The notes beneath the pieces are model-generated. The model saw only the letters and a program-made list of their open reading frames with translations, had not been told where the DNA came from and did no database searches. Shown here one piece after another: positions 1 to 9,035 of a DNA stretch of 10,720 bases; position 1 is the stretch's first letter, and every line of letters starts with the position of its first letter. The DNA comes from Rubrivivax sp. (GTDB taxonomy: Bacteria; Pseudomonadota; Gammaproteobacteria; Burkholderiales; Burkholderiaceae_C), in contig JADZCL010000435.1 of NCBI GenBank assembly GCA_020851615.1, positions 1 through 10,720 of the forward strand, in the 5' to 3' direction. The translations under genes and the position numbers were made by a program.

Positions 1-2602
1 CCCACGTTGTGCCGTCAGCGAACTTGACCTGCTGCAGCGAGTTGTAGCCGCCGGCCGGATCGTTGTTGTAGAAGAAGCCGTCGAAGACGATCTTGTCGGC
101 GGTGCCGGCGATGGAGAACTCCAGCGCCACGTTGCCACCCATGTCCACGTCATAGACCTGCTTGAGCACCACGTCCGACGGCGTCACACCGGGCTTGAGC
201 TGCAAGGTATTGAGCTTTCCCACCGTGGTGTCGTAGGTCACGCGCACGACGTCCTGGCCATCTCCCCTGCCGAACAGGTAGGTGTTGTTGCCTTTACCGC
301 CGTAGAGGGTGTCGTTACCGGTGCCCCCATCCAGCGTGTCGTTGCCGTCCTCACCGTAGAGAACGTCAGCCCCGCTGCGGCCATAGAGGTGGTCGGCGCC
401 GGCACCACCGCGAATCGTGTCGTCACCGGCACCGCCGTCCAGCACGTCGTCACCGGCACCACCTGCCACCTGATTGGCCGATGCGTCGCCCAGATGGACA
501 TCGGTCGCATCGGTGGCCGCCAGGCTGCCACCAACGGTCAACAGACCGCTCGCCTGCAGGCCGGACAGAATGGCCGAGCCCGAAGGCAAAGCTTCAATCC
601 AGGTACGCAGCATCACCATGCCGTCGAAGTCCACCGCGTCCAGCGTAGGCTGGGCGTACTTGATCAATTCCGACAAGTCTTCGAGCCCAACTTTCTCATC
701 GTCCGCGTGGGCCGATTGCAGAAGTTGCAGCATCGGCGCGGTGTCGAAGTGGATGCCGGTTTCGTCGATCGCCAATTCGATGGTGTTCAGGTACTTGGCT
801 AGTCGCGTCTGCAGCGCAAGTGCTTCGTAGACTGATTCACGCAAAGCATCGTAGGCTCGATCGATCAGGTCGACCTGTGTGCCATTAAAGCTGTAGATCC
901 AGTTTATGGTGGAGCCGGGCGTGCTGGCTGCACCGCCGCCCCCGCCACCCCCGCCGCTCCCCGATCCGCCGCCGGCGCTGCGCTGAGTGGTCTGGTCGAA
1001 GCTGAAGAAGCGCTGGCCGTTGAACACTTCGAGCACGTTGCGCCGATCGAGCCACGCCATGCCCGCGTCGTTGACGGACTGATACTCGCCGCCGTTCGGG
1101 GACGTCCCCGTCTTCATGTAGGCACCGTCGGCAAACTTGTACTGGACGTATTGGCCAATGTAGGAGCCGAAGGCGATCTGCACGTCGGCCGTCTCGTAGT
1201 GCGTGGTCCTGGTGTTGCTTGTCTCATTGGTGACCGTGCCTTGCACAAGTTCCAACTCGGAACTGACATGCAGCCGCCCGGTTGACGCGGCCCAGGTCTG
1301 CAGCAACTGGTCGATCAAGGCCATCTGCGCATCGCGGCTGGCGGCCGCGGAGAACTGCTGAACGACGCCAGTGAGCGCATCGCCGCCGCTTTGGCTCATG
1401 GCCTCGCGCAAGTCGCGCACCCAGCCGCCGCCGCCCATCTCGGGCAAGGCCTTGGCAACTTCGGTCAGTGCGATGCTGTCAGTGAAGGTACGGTAGAAAG
1501 CGTTGGTGGCCAGATTGAGGTTGCCGGCGGTGTCCAGCCCCACGCCTGCCACCTGCGTCTGGGCACCCGAAGTGCGCGTCACCGTGGCCGTGGCGGACAC
1601 CGTGTTGCCGTTGCCCAGGTTCGTGTTGGCCAGCGTGGACTCGATGGAGATCGACGCGATACCCGCCGCGACCAGGGACTGCAACTCACCGGGCTGGCTG
1701 ATGCCGTCCTGGTTGAGGTCGCGCCAGATCTTCAATTCGGCATAAGCCGCGTCGTTGGCGTCGATCACGCCGTCGCCGGCGCCCACGGTGCCGACGCCGG
1801 TGCCGGTATCCAGCACGCGCAAGGCATCGAAGCCGTTGTAGGCGTTGCGCTCGCGCGTGATGGTCCTGTTGCCGCCGTCCAAGCGGTCAGTGGACACGAT
1901 GAGCGTATCGACGCCGAAGAGTTCGCGGCCGCTGTCGATCGTGCCGTTGCCGTTCAGGTCACGCACCAGCCAGCCGTCGTCGGATTTGAGCCAGCCGGTG
2001 CCTGTGCGGATGCCGTCGGCGTCGTGATCGAACAGGATGGGGATACCCGTGGTGGGCAACCCGACGGTTTCGATGCCGTCGCCGTCGAGGTCGATGGCCA
2101 AAGGGTCGCGGACTGTACCGCGTATCGCGCGCCCATAAAGCTCATTTGCTTTGATATTTATCCACTGAGTGTACGGGTTCCAGATAATTGTCTCGAAAAG
2201 ATCTCGAAGAAAGTTGTCCGGCATCAAATTTGGTGACGCTATCGCAGGAATGCCCGCCTCAGTCAACGCCTTAACTGCCCAGTTTGCGCACTGAGATCCA
2301 AACGGCAAATAGTATGAAGGTGGATTATTTTGGGATCTATTGATGAAATCCATCAACCTCGCATACTCAGCATCCGACAGATCCAATTTCCCGCTAGATG
2401 AGTTGTATAAGTGATTGGTATCATCATAAATTTTCCCATCCCCAGTGAGATGCTCCTCCTCTGCTGGAGCTAGACCATAGCCGCGTTCCACGCCATCCGG
2501 ACCAGTTACGACGATAAATGTATGCGGTATCCAAGATTTGGAGTCGGCCAGACTTTGAGTTCCTACAGGACCTGTTTTAACCCGAATTTCAACTGTGGAC
2601 AC
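1..2602 (-). CDS. RTX calcium-binding protein with N-terminal Cys-His domain and FrpC-type self-processing module (C-terminus beyond window)
   Basis: The frame is open from GTG at 2602 to the window edge (867 residues), so the C-terminus and any type I secretion signal are missing. The start is set by AGGAGG five bases upstream. Residues 25-125 look like a permuted NlpC/papain-like domain: His27 in WIPHTFIVV precedes Cys105 in FGSQCANWAVKALTEAGI. Asp166-Pro167 opens a FrpC-like self-processing module (RDPLAIDLDGDGIET) with further acidic loops such as DLNGNGTID and DLNQDGIS up to about residue 307. A glycine run (544-557) leads to a helical stretch. Seven RTX nonapeptides fill 714-776, and a haemolysin-type calcium-binding-related domain ends at FADGTTW. 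It is probably secreted by the HlyB/HlyD system encoded upstream. RTX identity is firm. The catalytic fold and toxin role are inferences. Codons for residues 1-157 are much more AT-rich than the rest. Confidence 0.9.
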   Translation of the reverse strand, partial: MSTVEIRVKTGPVGTQSLADSKSWIPHTFIVVTGPDGVERGYGLAPAEEEHLTGDGKIYDDTNHLYNSSSGKLDLSDAEYARLMDFINRSQNNPPSYYLPFGSQCANWAVKALTEAGIPAIASPNLMPDNFLRDLFETIIWNPYTQWINIKANELYGRAIRGTVRDPLAIDLDGDGIETVGLPTTGIPILFDHDADGIRTGTGWLKSDDGWLVRDLNGNGTIDSGRELFGVDTLIVSTDRLDGGNRTITRERNAYNGFDALRVLDTGTGVGTVGAGDGVIDANDAAYAELKIWRDLNQDGISQPGELQSLVAAGIASISIESTLANTNLGNGNTVSATATVTRTSGAQTQVAGVGLDTAGNLNLATNAFYRTFTDSIALTEVAKALPEMGGGGWVRDLREAMSQSGGDALTGVVQQFSAAASRDAQMALIDQLLQTWAASTGRLHVSSELELVQGTVTNETSNTRTTHYETADVQIAFGSYIGQYVQYKFADGAYMKTGTSPNGGEYQSVNDAGMAWLDRRNVLEVFNGQRFFSFDQTTQRSAGGGSGSGGGGGGGGAASTPGSTINWIYSFNGTQVDLIDRAYDALRESVYEALALQTRLAKYLNTIELAIDETGIHFDTAPMLQLLQSAHADDEKVGLEDLSELIKYAQPTLDAVDFDGMVMLRTWIEALPSGSAILSGLQASGLLTVGGSLAATDATDVHLGDASANQVAGGAGDDVLDGGAGDDTIRGGAGADHLYGRSGADVLYGEDGNDTLDGGTGNDTLYGGKGNNTYLFGRGDGQDVVRVTYDTTVGKLNTLQLKPGVTPSDVVLKQVYDVDMGGNVALEFSIAGTADKIVFDGFFYNNDPAGGYNSLQQVKFADGTTW
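275..463 (-). repeat. Seven tandem RTX nonapeptide repeats (27-base units)
   Basis: Residues 714-776 of the RTX protein read as seven consecutive nine-residue units of the GGxGxDxLx type: GGAGDDVLD, GGAGDDTIR, GGAGADHLY, GRSGADVLY, GEDGNDTLD, GGTGNDTLY and GGKGNNTYL. In this family such units bind calcium and fold as a parallel beta-roll after export. The last unit is degenerate (GNN in place of GND). It runs straight into the calcium-binding-related domain that occupies the remaining visible protein. Confidence 0.92.
932..973 (-). other. Glycine-rich linker in the RTX protein
   Basis: Residues 544-557 are twelve glycines interrupted by two serines (GGGSGSGGGGGGGG). The run separates the middle region from a helical segment that precedes the RTX repeats. 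It is probably a flexible hinge. The DNA is a near-continuous run of G and C, so slippage and sequencing error are both possible at this spot, although the frame stays open on either side. Confidence 0.7.
1643..2107 (-). other. FrpC-type self-processing module with Asp-Pro cleavage site (protein region)
   Basis: The module starts at Asp166-Pro167 (codons 2107-2102) of the RTX protein. The sequence DPLAIDLDGDGIET resembles the start of the self-processing module of Neisseria meningitidis FrpC, which cleaves itself at an Asp-Pro bond when calcium binds. Four further acidic loops follow: DHDADGIRT, DLNGNGTID, GDGVIDANDA and DLNQDGIS. The motif NGFDAL and the segment ELKIWRDLNQDG are typical of this module. 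Cleavage would separate the first 166 residues from the RTX body. That cleavage happens here is inferred from similarity only. Confidence 0.65.
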
Positions 2603-2604
2603 GT

Positions 2605-3051
2605 CTACCTCCTGCGAAATTGAATTTTGAAAACCAACTCTCTCTTGCGAGAGAAAATGGACCTATTAATGACGTCAGAAAAAATCTCATCACTCACTGA
2701 CAATGAAATTGACTTCATTCCAGAATTACTAAAAAAAACCTCTTGGCAGATTGATGTCATTTCTTTTTGTAATTCCACTCCAATCCGTGGAGAGTAAATT
2801 TGAACTTCAAATCCATTTGGCGCTGGAGAAGCAAAGACTACCTTTTTTTGCTGACAATCTATGATGTCTCTGCAAACATTATTCGAAATTAATCGCTCAG
2901 TTATCCTTTTTGTCGTCAAAACTCTAAACTCGTCAAATGTTCGATCTTCAAACCCCGCAAGCGCATCTGCGCAAATTGCACCAAAAGACAAGAGCAGAAG
3001 AAGGACGACACGATATGACATGCTTTTCCTACAAATTGACAACAACCCCAT
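2605..3051 (-). CDS. Small secreted protein of unknown family, candidate immunity protein for the RTX protein
   Basis: The protein has 148 residues and I recognise no family. The start at ATG 3051 is chosen because AGGAG lies seven bases upstream. ATG 3021 with a weaker AGGA is the alternative, and both keep the signal peptide. The N-terminus is basic, then hydrophobic (VVLLLLLSFGAIC), then ends in ADALA before GFEDRTF, a good signal peptidase I site. There is no convincing lipobox. The mature part is charged, has three cysteines (NNVCRDIIDC and TSICQE) and ends in RRR. The gene is AT-rich (23/60 and 19/60 G+C in bases 2641-2700 and 2701-2760). Its stop lies two bases before the RTX start. 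A small exported protein coupled to a toxin-like gene fits a periplasmic immunity protein. That role is inference; a chaperone or accessory factor is also possible. Confidence 0.75.
   Translation of the reverse strand: MGLLSICRKSMSYRVVLLLLLSFGAICADALAGFEDRTFDEFRVLTTKRITERLISNNVCRDIIDCQQKKVVFASPAPNGFEVQIYSPRIGVELQKEMTSICQEVFFSNSGMKSISLSVSDEIFSDVINRSIFSRKRELVFKIQFRRR
2608..2613 (-). promoter_or_regulatory. Ribosome binding site of the RTX gene, abutting the upstream stop codon
   Basis: On the minus strand AGGAGG is followed by TAGAC and then the GTG start at 2602, a spacing of five bases. AGG AGG also encodes the last two arginines of the upstream small gene, and the next codon, TAG, is its stop. 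Only two bases lie between that stop and the GTG. This arrangement sets the unusual GTG start and implies translational coupling. Confidence 0.85.
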
Positions 3052-3058
3052 CTCCGTT

Positions 3059-3063
3059 CTCCT
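3059..3063 (-). promoter_or_regulatory. Ribosome binding site of the small secreted-protein gene
   Basis: AGGAG lies seven bases before ATG 3051. It supports that start over the internal ATG at 3021, which has only AGGA at a spacing of five bases. Confidence 0.6.
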
Positions 3064-3426
3064 AGCGCCATAAGAAGCCAACTCAAACAGTTGAGCAGTC
3101 GCCCACGCGCGTCATGCGAACCCGAAAGGTTTACGGAAGCCATTCATCGCCACCGTTTCCTGCGCAATCCTTGGGCCACGCGCGCAGCAGCGTGTGGAGA
3201 CGAGTCGCTTCCCGACCATCGGACGCCCTGACAACAGCCTGAATCCGTGACTACGTCGGTCGTCAGCAACGCCAAGCCGTTGACCTGATTGACGAACATG
3301 GCAGTGTTGATCCGGACAACCGACCACCCTACGGGTGAGCCTCCTTAACTCGATGAAACGCGGACAGGGCTGGGGGTGACTGAGGTTGACCGTGACCAAG
3401 CATCGCCGAGTGCCGCGCCAACATCG

Positions 3427-3442
3427 CGGGACATTTGTCCCG
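3427..3442. promoter_or_regulatory. Inverted repeat downstream of the luxR-type gene, operator-like or hairpin
   Basis: Two seven-base arms, CGGGACA and TGTCCCG, are separated by TT. The repeat lies 18 bases past the stop codon of the luxR-type gene on its downstream side. There is no T-run after it on the minus strand, so it is a poor intrinsic terminator. It could be an operator for the downstream toxin unit or a stabilising 3' hairpin. Confidence 0.4.
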
Positions 3443-3460
3443 AGCGCGGTTGACGGCACC

Positions 3461-4225
3461 TCATGGCTGGCCCCGCGGCAACTGCAGGTAGACGGACGCG
3501 GCCTCGGTCCGCGAAGCAACGCCCAGGTCGGCATAGATGCGCGTCAAGCGGTTGCGGATCGTCTTCTCGCTCTTGCCGGTCACCTTGCCGATCTCGGCAT
3601 TGCTGCGTCCGCAGGCCAGCAGTTCGAGCAGCGCAAAGTCCTCGGGCGACAGTGCCGACGCGCCGGCGGCGCGCGCCGTCCCGTTGCGCAGCGACATCAC
3701 CGCCTGGTGCAGCAGCGGCGTCATCAGCCGAAGCGTCTGCTTCAGGTCGTCAGCCTGGCCCTGAACGCCGGAGAAGCTGAAGTAGCTGGCGTACTTGCCG
3801 GAAGGATCGGCCACGCCATGGATCGCCAGGCGGCCCAGGCCATGGCTGAAGACCTCGCGCCGCTCGAACTCGGAGAACTGGTCCCGGTCCGCCTCGGGGT
3901 CGACCACCAGCGCGTCGCGCTCCCGCAGCCAGCGGCCCATGATCGGGCGCTCGCGGAGGTTGAGCTGCCGGGGCATCTGCGCCAGGTGCGCAGGGTGGTA
4001 GTCGACGCCGCCGAGATATTCGATCACCACGTGGTCGAAACTCAGGCGGCCGACGGCCGCCAGCAGGCTGGCGTGGGGCAGCAGCGCGCGCCCGTGCTCG
4101 CGTATCGCGCGGGCGAAGCCCGCCTCGTTCAATGCCGGTGCGACGCATGCTTCGGCCAGCGCGGTGAAATGCATGCGGCGCTCGGGGCTGGCCAAGGCCG
4201 GCGCCATGTCGTCTCGCAGCCTCAT
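3461..4225 (-). CDS. LuxR-family transcriptional regulator, last gene of the type I secretion operon
   Basis: This 254-residue cytoplasmic DNA-binding protein has a C-terminal LuxR/GerE helix-turn-helix at residues 191-249 (LSPEDFALLELLACGRSNAE, then KSEKTIRNRLTRIYADLGVA). The N-terminal 180 residues form a putative sensor domain (HVVIEYLGGVDYHPAHL ... HGLGRLAIHGVAD). It reminds me of the EpsA-type regulators seen near exopolysaccharide and PEP-CTERM loci in betaproteobacteria. I see no receiver domain, so this is not a classical response regulator. The start ATG overlaps the stop of the hlyD-like gene by four bases (ATGA), with GGGAG just upstream. The operon position suggests that it regulates the exporter, the RTX unit, or both. 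Its ligand is unknown. Confidence 0.88.
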   Translation of the reverse strand: MRLRDDMAPALASPERRMHFTALAEACVAPALNEAGFARAIREHGRALLPHASLLAAVGRLSFDHVVIEYLGGVDYHPAHLAQMPRQLNLRERPIMGRWLRERDALVVDPEADRDQFSEFERREVFSHGLGRLAIHGVADPSGKYASYFSFSGVQGQADDLKQTLRLMTPLLHQAVMSLRNGTARAAGASALSPEDFALLELLACGRSNAEIGKVTGKSEKTIRNRLTRIYADLGVASRTEAASVYLQLPRGQP

Positions 4226-5609
4226 CGCTCCCCCAGGCTCTCATGCAAGGCCTGCTGCACGGGGCTCAGCAGATAGTCGATCACCCGCCGCCGCCCGGTC
4301 TTGATTTCGGCGCTGACCGTCATGCCCGGCGTCAGCCGCAGCATGCGGCCGTCGATGTCCATCTCGGCCTTGCGAAGGCTTAGCAGCGCCGGGAAGATTG
4401 CGCCGCGCTTGTCGTCGATCACGGCGTCCTTGGTCACCCGCAGCACCGTCGCCGGCACCAGCCCGTAGCGGGTGAACGGGAAGCTGTCCACCTTCACCGC
4501 CACGTCCTGCCCGGGCCTGACGAAGCCGATGTCCTTGTTCTCCAGCGTCGCTTCGGCGGTGACCTCGGCATCGTCGGGCACGATGACCAGCAGCGGCTGC
4601 GCCGGCGTGACCACGCCGCCGGCGGTGTGCACCGCAAGCTGCTGCACGGTGCCCGAGACCGGCGCCGCAAGCTGCAGCAGTTGCTCGCGGTTGAGCGTCT
4701 TGGCGCCCTGCTGGCTCAACTGCGCCGCGTCCAGCGCCGCCTTGGTCAGCCGGTCGTTCAGCGTGCGCCGGATCTCGGCCAGATAGGCCCGCTTGCCCTG
4801 GTGCGATTCGGCCAGCGCGGCCTGCGTCTCGTGCAGCCGCGCCTGCTGGGTGGCCAGGTCGCGTTCCAGCTCGATGCGCTCGCGCATGCGGTCCTGGCTC
4901 GCATGGCTGGAGACGAAGCCTTGCTCGGTCAAGGCCTTGAAGTCGGCTTCGCGCCGGCCGGCCAGCGGCAAGGTGGCCTGCAGCTTGGCGATGGCCTCCT
5001 GCACGGTGGCGACCTCGGCCTGGCGGCGGGCGGTTTCGGCATCCAGCCTGGCCTGCTTGGCGGTGATGTCGCCCCACTCGGCCTGCTGCTGCGCGTCACC
5101 GTCGCCGGCCATGCCGCGCTGCAAGGCGGCCAGCAGGGCCTTCGCCCGCACGGCCTCCGCCTGCGCAGCCTTGAGCTGCTGCGCCACGCTTTCGCGGTCC
5201 GCGGTGGCCGTGGTGGGGTCCAGCTCGATCAGCACCTGGCCGGCCTGCACCCGGTCGCCGTCCTTGACCTTGATGGCCTTGATGACGCCGGCTTCCAGCG
5301 GCTGCACGACCTTGGTCCGGTCGCTGACGATGATGCGCCCGGGCGCGACGGCGACGATGTCGACTTCGCCGATGCAGGCCCAGGCGAGCGCAAGGCCGAA
5401 CAAGGCCATGATCGCCCACATCGCGCGCCGCGGCGCCGGGTGCACGGGGGTTTCCTGCAGGCTCAGGGCCGCCGGCAGGAAGGCCGCTTCGTCGGCCAGC
5501 CGCTTGGGGCCTGCCAGTTCGTGCCGCGCCGCCCAGGCGGCCGCCAGGATGGCCCGGTAGCGCGCCAGCAGTTCAGCGGCCGGATGGCGAAGGTGAGGTG
5601 CTGGCGCGG

Positions 5610-5613
<4 letters not shown>
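4222..5613 (-). CDS. HlyD-family type I secretion periplasmic adaptor
   Basis: The protein has 463 residues, the usual size for a type I secretion membrane-fusion subunit that bridges the inner-membrane ABC exporter and a TolC-like channel. A short cytoplasmic N-terminus precedes one membrane helix (about 64-82, MWAIMALFGLALAWACIGEV). A split biotinyl-lipoyl-like domain follows (VVQPLEAGVIKAIKVKDGDR at 102-121, with its second half near AAPVSGTVQQLAVHTAGGVV). Between them lies a long Ala/Gln/Glu/Arg-rich coiled coil (about 138-310). The C-terminal barrel has the family motif KVDSFPFTRYG and ends with PGMTVSAEIKTGRRRVIDYL. The start overlaps the exporter stop by four bases (ATGA), and GGAGG lies nine bases upstream (5623-5627). 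The family assignment is secure. The substrate is presumed to be the RTX protein encoded downstream. Confidence 0.96.
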
Positions 5614-7850
<2,237 letters not shown>

Positions 7851-8010
7851 AGAGACCCTCCCTGGTCTTCGGCACCGTTTCACCCGTCGGCTCTCCGATG
7901 GGCGCATTCTGTCGACGACTTCTCGACACAAAATCCATACATCCCCGAAACGAATGGTGTAAGGCCTGACAGGGCAGGGTCGACCTTGGCCGGAACGCGC
8001 TTGCAGCGCC
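7851..8010. other. Upstream region of the secretion operon and probable rearrangement junction
   Basis: This 160-base gap lies between the exporter start and the purU remnant and should carry the operon promoter. Reading leftward on the minus strand, TTACAC is followed 17 bases later by TATGGA, but the match to a sigma-70 promoter is weak. The plus-strand frame of the purU remnant is open from 7963, after TAA at 7960-7962, but bases 7963-8010 do not encode sequence that looks like PurU. Confidence 0.4.
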
Positions 8011-8262
8011 GGCGCGCGCCTCTACCAGGCGCATGAGCGCGGCGTCAAGATCATCGGCGCCACGGCGCACTACGTGACGGCAACGCTGGACGAGGGGCCC
8101 ATCATCGAGCAGGACATCGCCCGCGTCGACCACGCCTGCACGCCCGAGCAGTTGGCGCACATCGGACGCGACATCGAATGTGCCGTCCTGGCCCGCGCCA
8201 TCACCTGGCACGCGCAGCACCGGGTGCTGGTCAACGGGCACAAGACGGTCGTGTTCCGCTGA
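8011..8262 (+). pseudogene. purU: C-terminal remnant of formyltetrahydrofolate deformylase
   Basis: About 83 residues match the C-terminal end of PurU, which hydrolyses 10-formyltetrahydrofolate to formate and tetrahydrofolate. The diagnostic stretches are [18 protein letters not shown] and [16 protein letters not shown], followed by GRDIEC and [14 protein letters not shown]. The intact enzyme is roughly 280-290 residues, so the N-terminal ACT domain and most of the formyltransferase-like domain are gone. The catalytic Asp region of the family survives (the GATAHYV...DEGPI block). One residue of the usual GAxPYHQA motif appears to be deleted (GARLYQA here). The only start within the fragment is GTG 8074, without a good ribosome site. 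I read it as a decayed 5'-truncated gene. A functional copy, if any, must lie elsewhere. Confidence 0.8.
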
Positions 8263-8340
8263 GCGGGGCGCCGCGCAGCACCCAGGGCATGACTCGATGT
8301 GGGGCTGCTGCCGATGGCCGACGGTCGCGGCCCGCGCGGG

Positions 8341-8784
8341 TCAGCCTCTTGCGCCGGTTTCGGCTGCGCCATCCAGGTAGAGCCAGCGCTCACCGTCGCG
8401 CACGAAGCGGCTCAGCTCCTGCAGCTTGGCCGCGCGGCCGTTGACCTTGTGGTGCGCCACGAACTCCACCACGCCGGCGTCGCCGCGCGTTTCATGGTGC
8501 ACGATCTCCAGCCCGGTCCACTGCATGAAGCCGAGTTCCAGATCTCCCGGGGCGGTGGACGGATGCCACGTCTGCATCAGGTAGTGCAGCAACGCCGACG
8601 GTGCGGCTCCGCGGCCCTGGGCCAGCGCGTAGGCGCTGTAGCGCGAGCGCATCAGTGCTTCGGGAGTCGGCGCGTGCTCGCCTCGCTCGAACCCCTGGTG
8701 CCACCGTCCGCAGCAATCGATGTAGCGCACCGGTGTGTCCTCGCGCGCACGGCACGGGCAAGGGATGTCAAGGTTGCGGGCCAC
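8341..8784 (-). CDS. YchJ-family (UPF0225) protein
   Basis: The protein has 147 residues from GTG 8784. The N-terminus has a SEC-C-like metal-binding pattern (CPC at 9-11, CC at 24-25). It is followed by the family blocks EALMRSRYSAYAL, QTWHPSTAPGDLELGF, GVVEFVAHHKVNGRAAKLQE and SRFVRDGERWLYLDG. These match Escherichia coli YchJ block by block. The C-terminal second CPC motif found in E. coli YchJ is absent; the protein ends shortly after WLYLDG. Its function is not established; SEC-C motifs usually bind zinc. No strong ribosome site sits before the GTG. The frame stays open upstream to 8907, but that part does not look like the family, so the start is a judgement. It is convergent with the purU remnant, with 78 bases between them. 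Confidence 0.88.
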   Translation of the reverse strand: MARNLDIPCPCRAREDTPVRYIDCCGRWHQGFERGEHAPTPEALMRSRYSAYALAQGRGAAPSALLHYLMQTWHPSTAPGDLELGFMQWTGLEIVHHETRGDAGVVEFVAHHKVNGRAAKLQELSRFVRDGERWLYLDGAAETGARG

Positions 8785-8901
8785 GCGTGGATTGTGCCGG
8801 CCGCTCGGCCCGCCATGGGCACGCGCAGGCCGGATGGGTCGCACCGCTCGAGCCCCAGCACCGCGCCAGTCCAACAAACAGGACGGCCCTTGCGGCGCTC
8901 T

Positions 8902-8917
8902 TGACACGATCGTGTCA
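8902..8917. promoter_or_regulatory. Perfect 16-base palindrome, TetR-operator-like
   Basis: TGACACGATCGTGTCA reads identically on both strands. It lies 117 bases upstream of the ychJ-type start and 181 bases beyond the ygiQ stop. On the plus strand it overlaps a TTGACA hexamer (8901-8906), but no -10 sits at the right distance: TACCAT begins 23 bases later. Its size and symmetry fit a dimeric repressor site. No cognate regulator is next to it. Confidence 0.5.
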
Positions 8918-9035
8918 TCGAGCGGCGCTTACCATGCACCCGTCATTGGCGACAACCGACCGCAACAATGGGCGGAACCCGGAACCCGTACCCGGCGCCA
9001 ACACCCGTCGGCACTGCGTGCCGTCCGGTCGTCCG

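Larger units (their letters stand above)
2140..3080. other. AT-rich segment covering the N-terminal toxin-like module and the small upstream gene
   Basis: By hand count, 60-base lines within this segment have 27 (2161-2220), 24 (2281-2340), 28 (2341-2400), 23 (2641-2700) and 19 (2701-2760) G+C. The flanking lines 1921-1980 and 4501-4560 have 41 and 40. The left edge falls at about 2130-2140, a few codons before the Asp-Pro junction of the RTX gene. The right edge falls just upstream of the small gene. This suggests that the two pieces were acquired together. Confidence 0.7.
3052..3460. other. Non-coding gap between the luxR-type gene and the toxin unit
   Basis: I see no convincing gene here. 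The one long minus-strand frame across it (3112-3534) starts inside the luxR-type gene and resembles no family I know. The gap should hold the promoter of the small-gene/RTX unit. I cannot name a good -35/-10 pair. Two inverted repeats stand out: CTCAA-4-TTGAG at 3082-3095, close to the small gene, and CGGGACA-2-TGTCCCG at 3427-3442. A third, short one (CACCC-3-GGGTG) is at 3325-3337. Confidence 0.6.

Noticed and set aside
275..463. Regularly spaced repeats that could suggest a CRISPR array or other DNA repeat
   Set aside because: The 27-base period reflects RTX nonapeptide codons in an open frame. There are no unique spacers and the units are degenerate.
1391..2236. Plus-strand frame of 281 codons opposite the RTX gene
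   Set aside because: It is the shadow of the self-processing module and middle region. The minus-strand frame is continuous and has recognisable motifs.
3112..3534. Minus-strand frame of 140 codons across the 3052-3460 gap
   Set aside because: It starts inside the luxR-type gene in another frame, is Arg/Cys/Pro-rich and unlike any family I know, and has no ribosome site. I considered an insertion-sequence remnant but found no transposase motif or terminal repeats.
8785..8907. N-terminal extension of the ychJ-type gene to 8907
   Set aside because: The extra 41 residues are Arg/Pro/Gly/Ala-rich and do not resemble the family, which normally starts just before the CPC motif.
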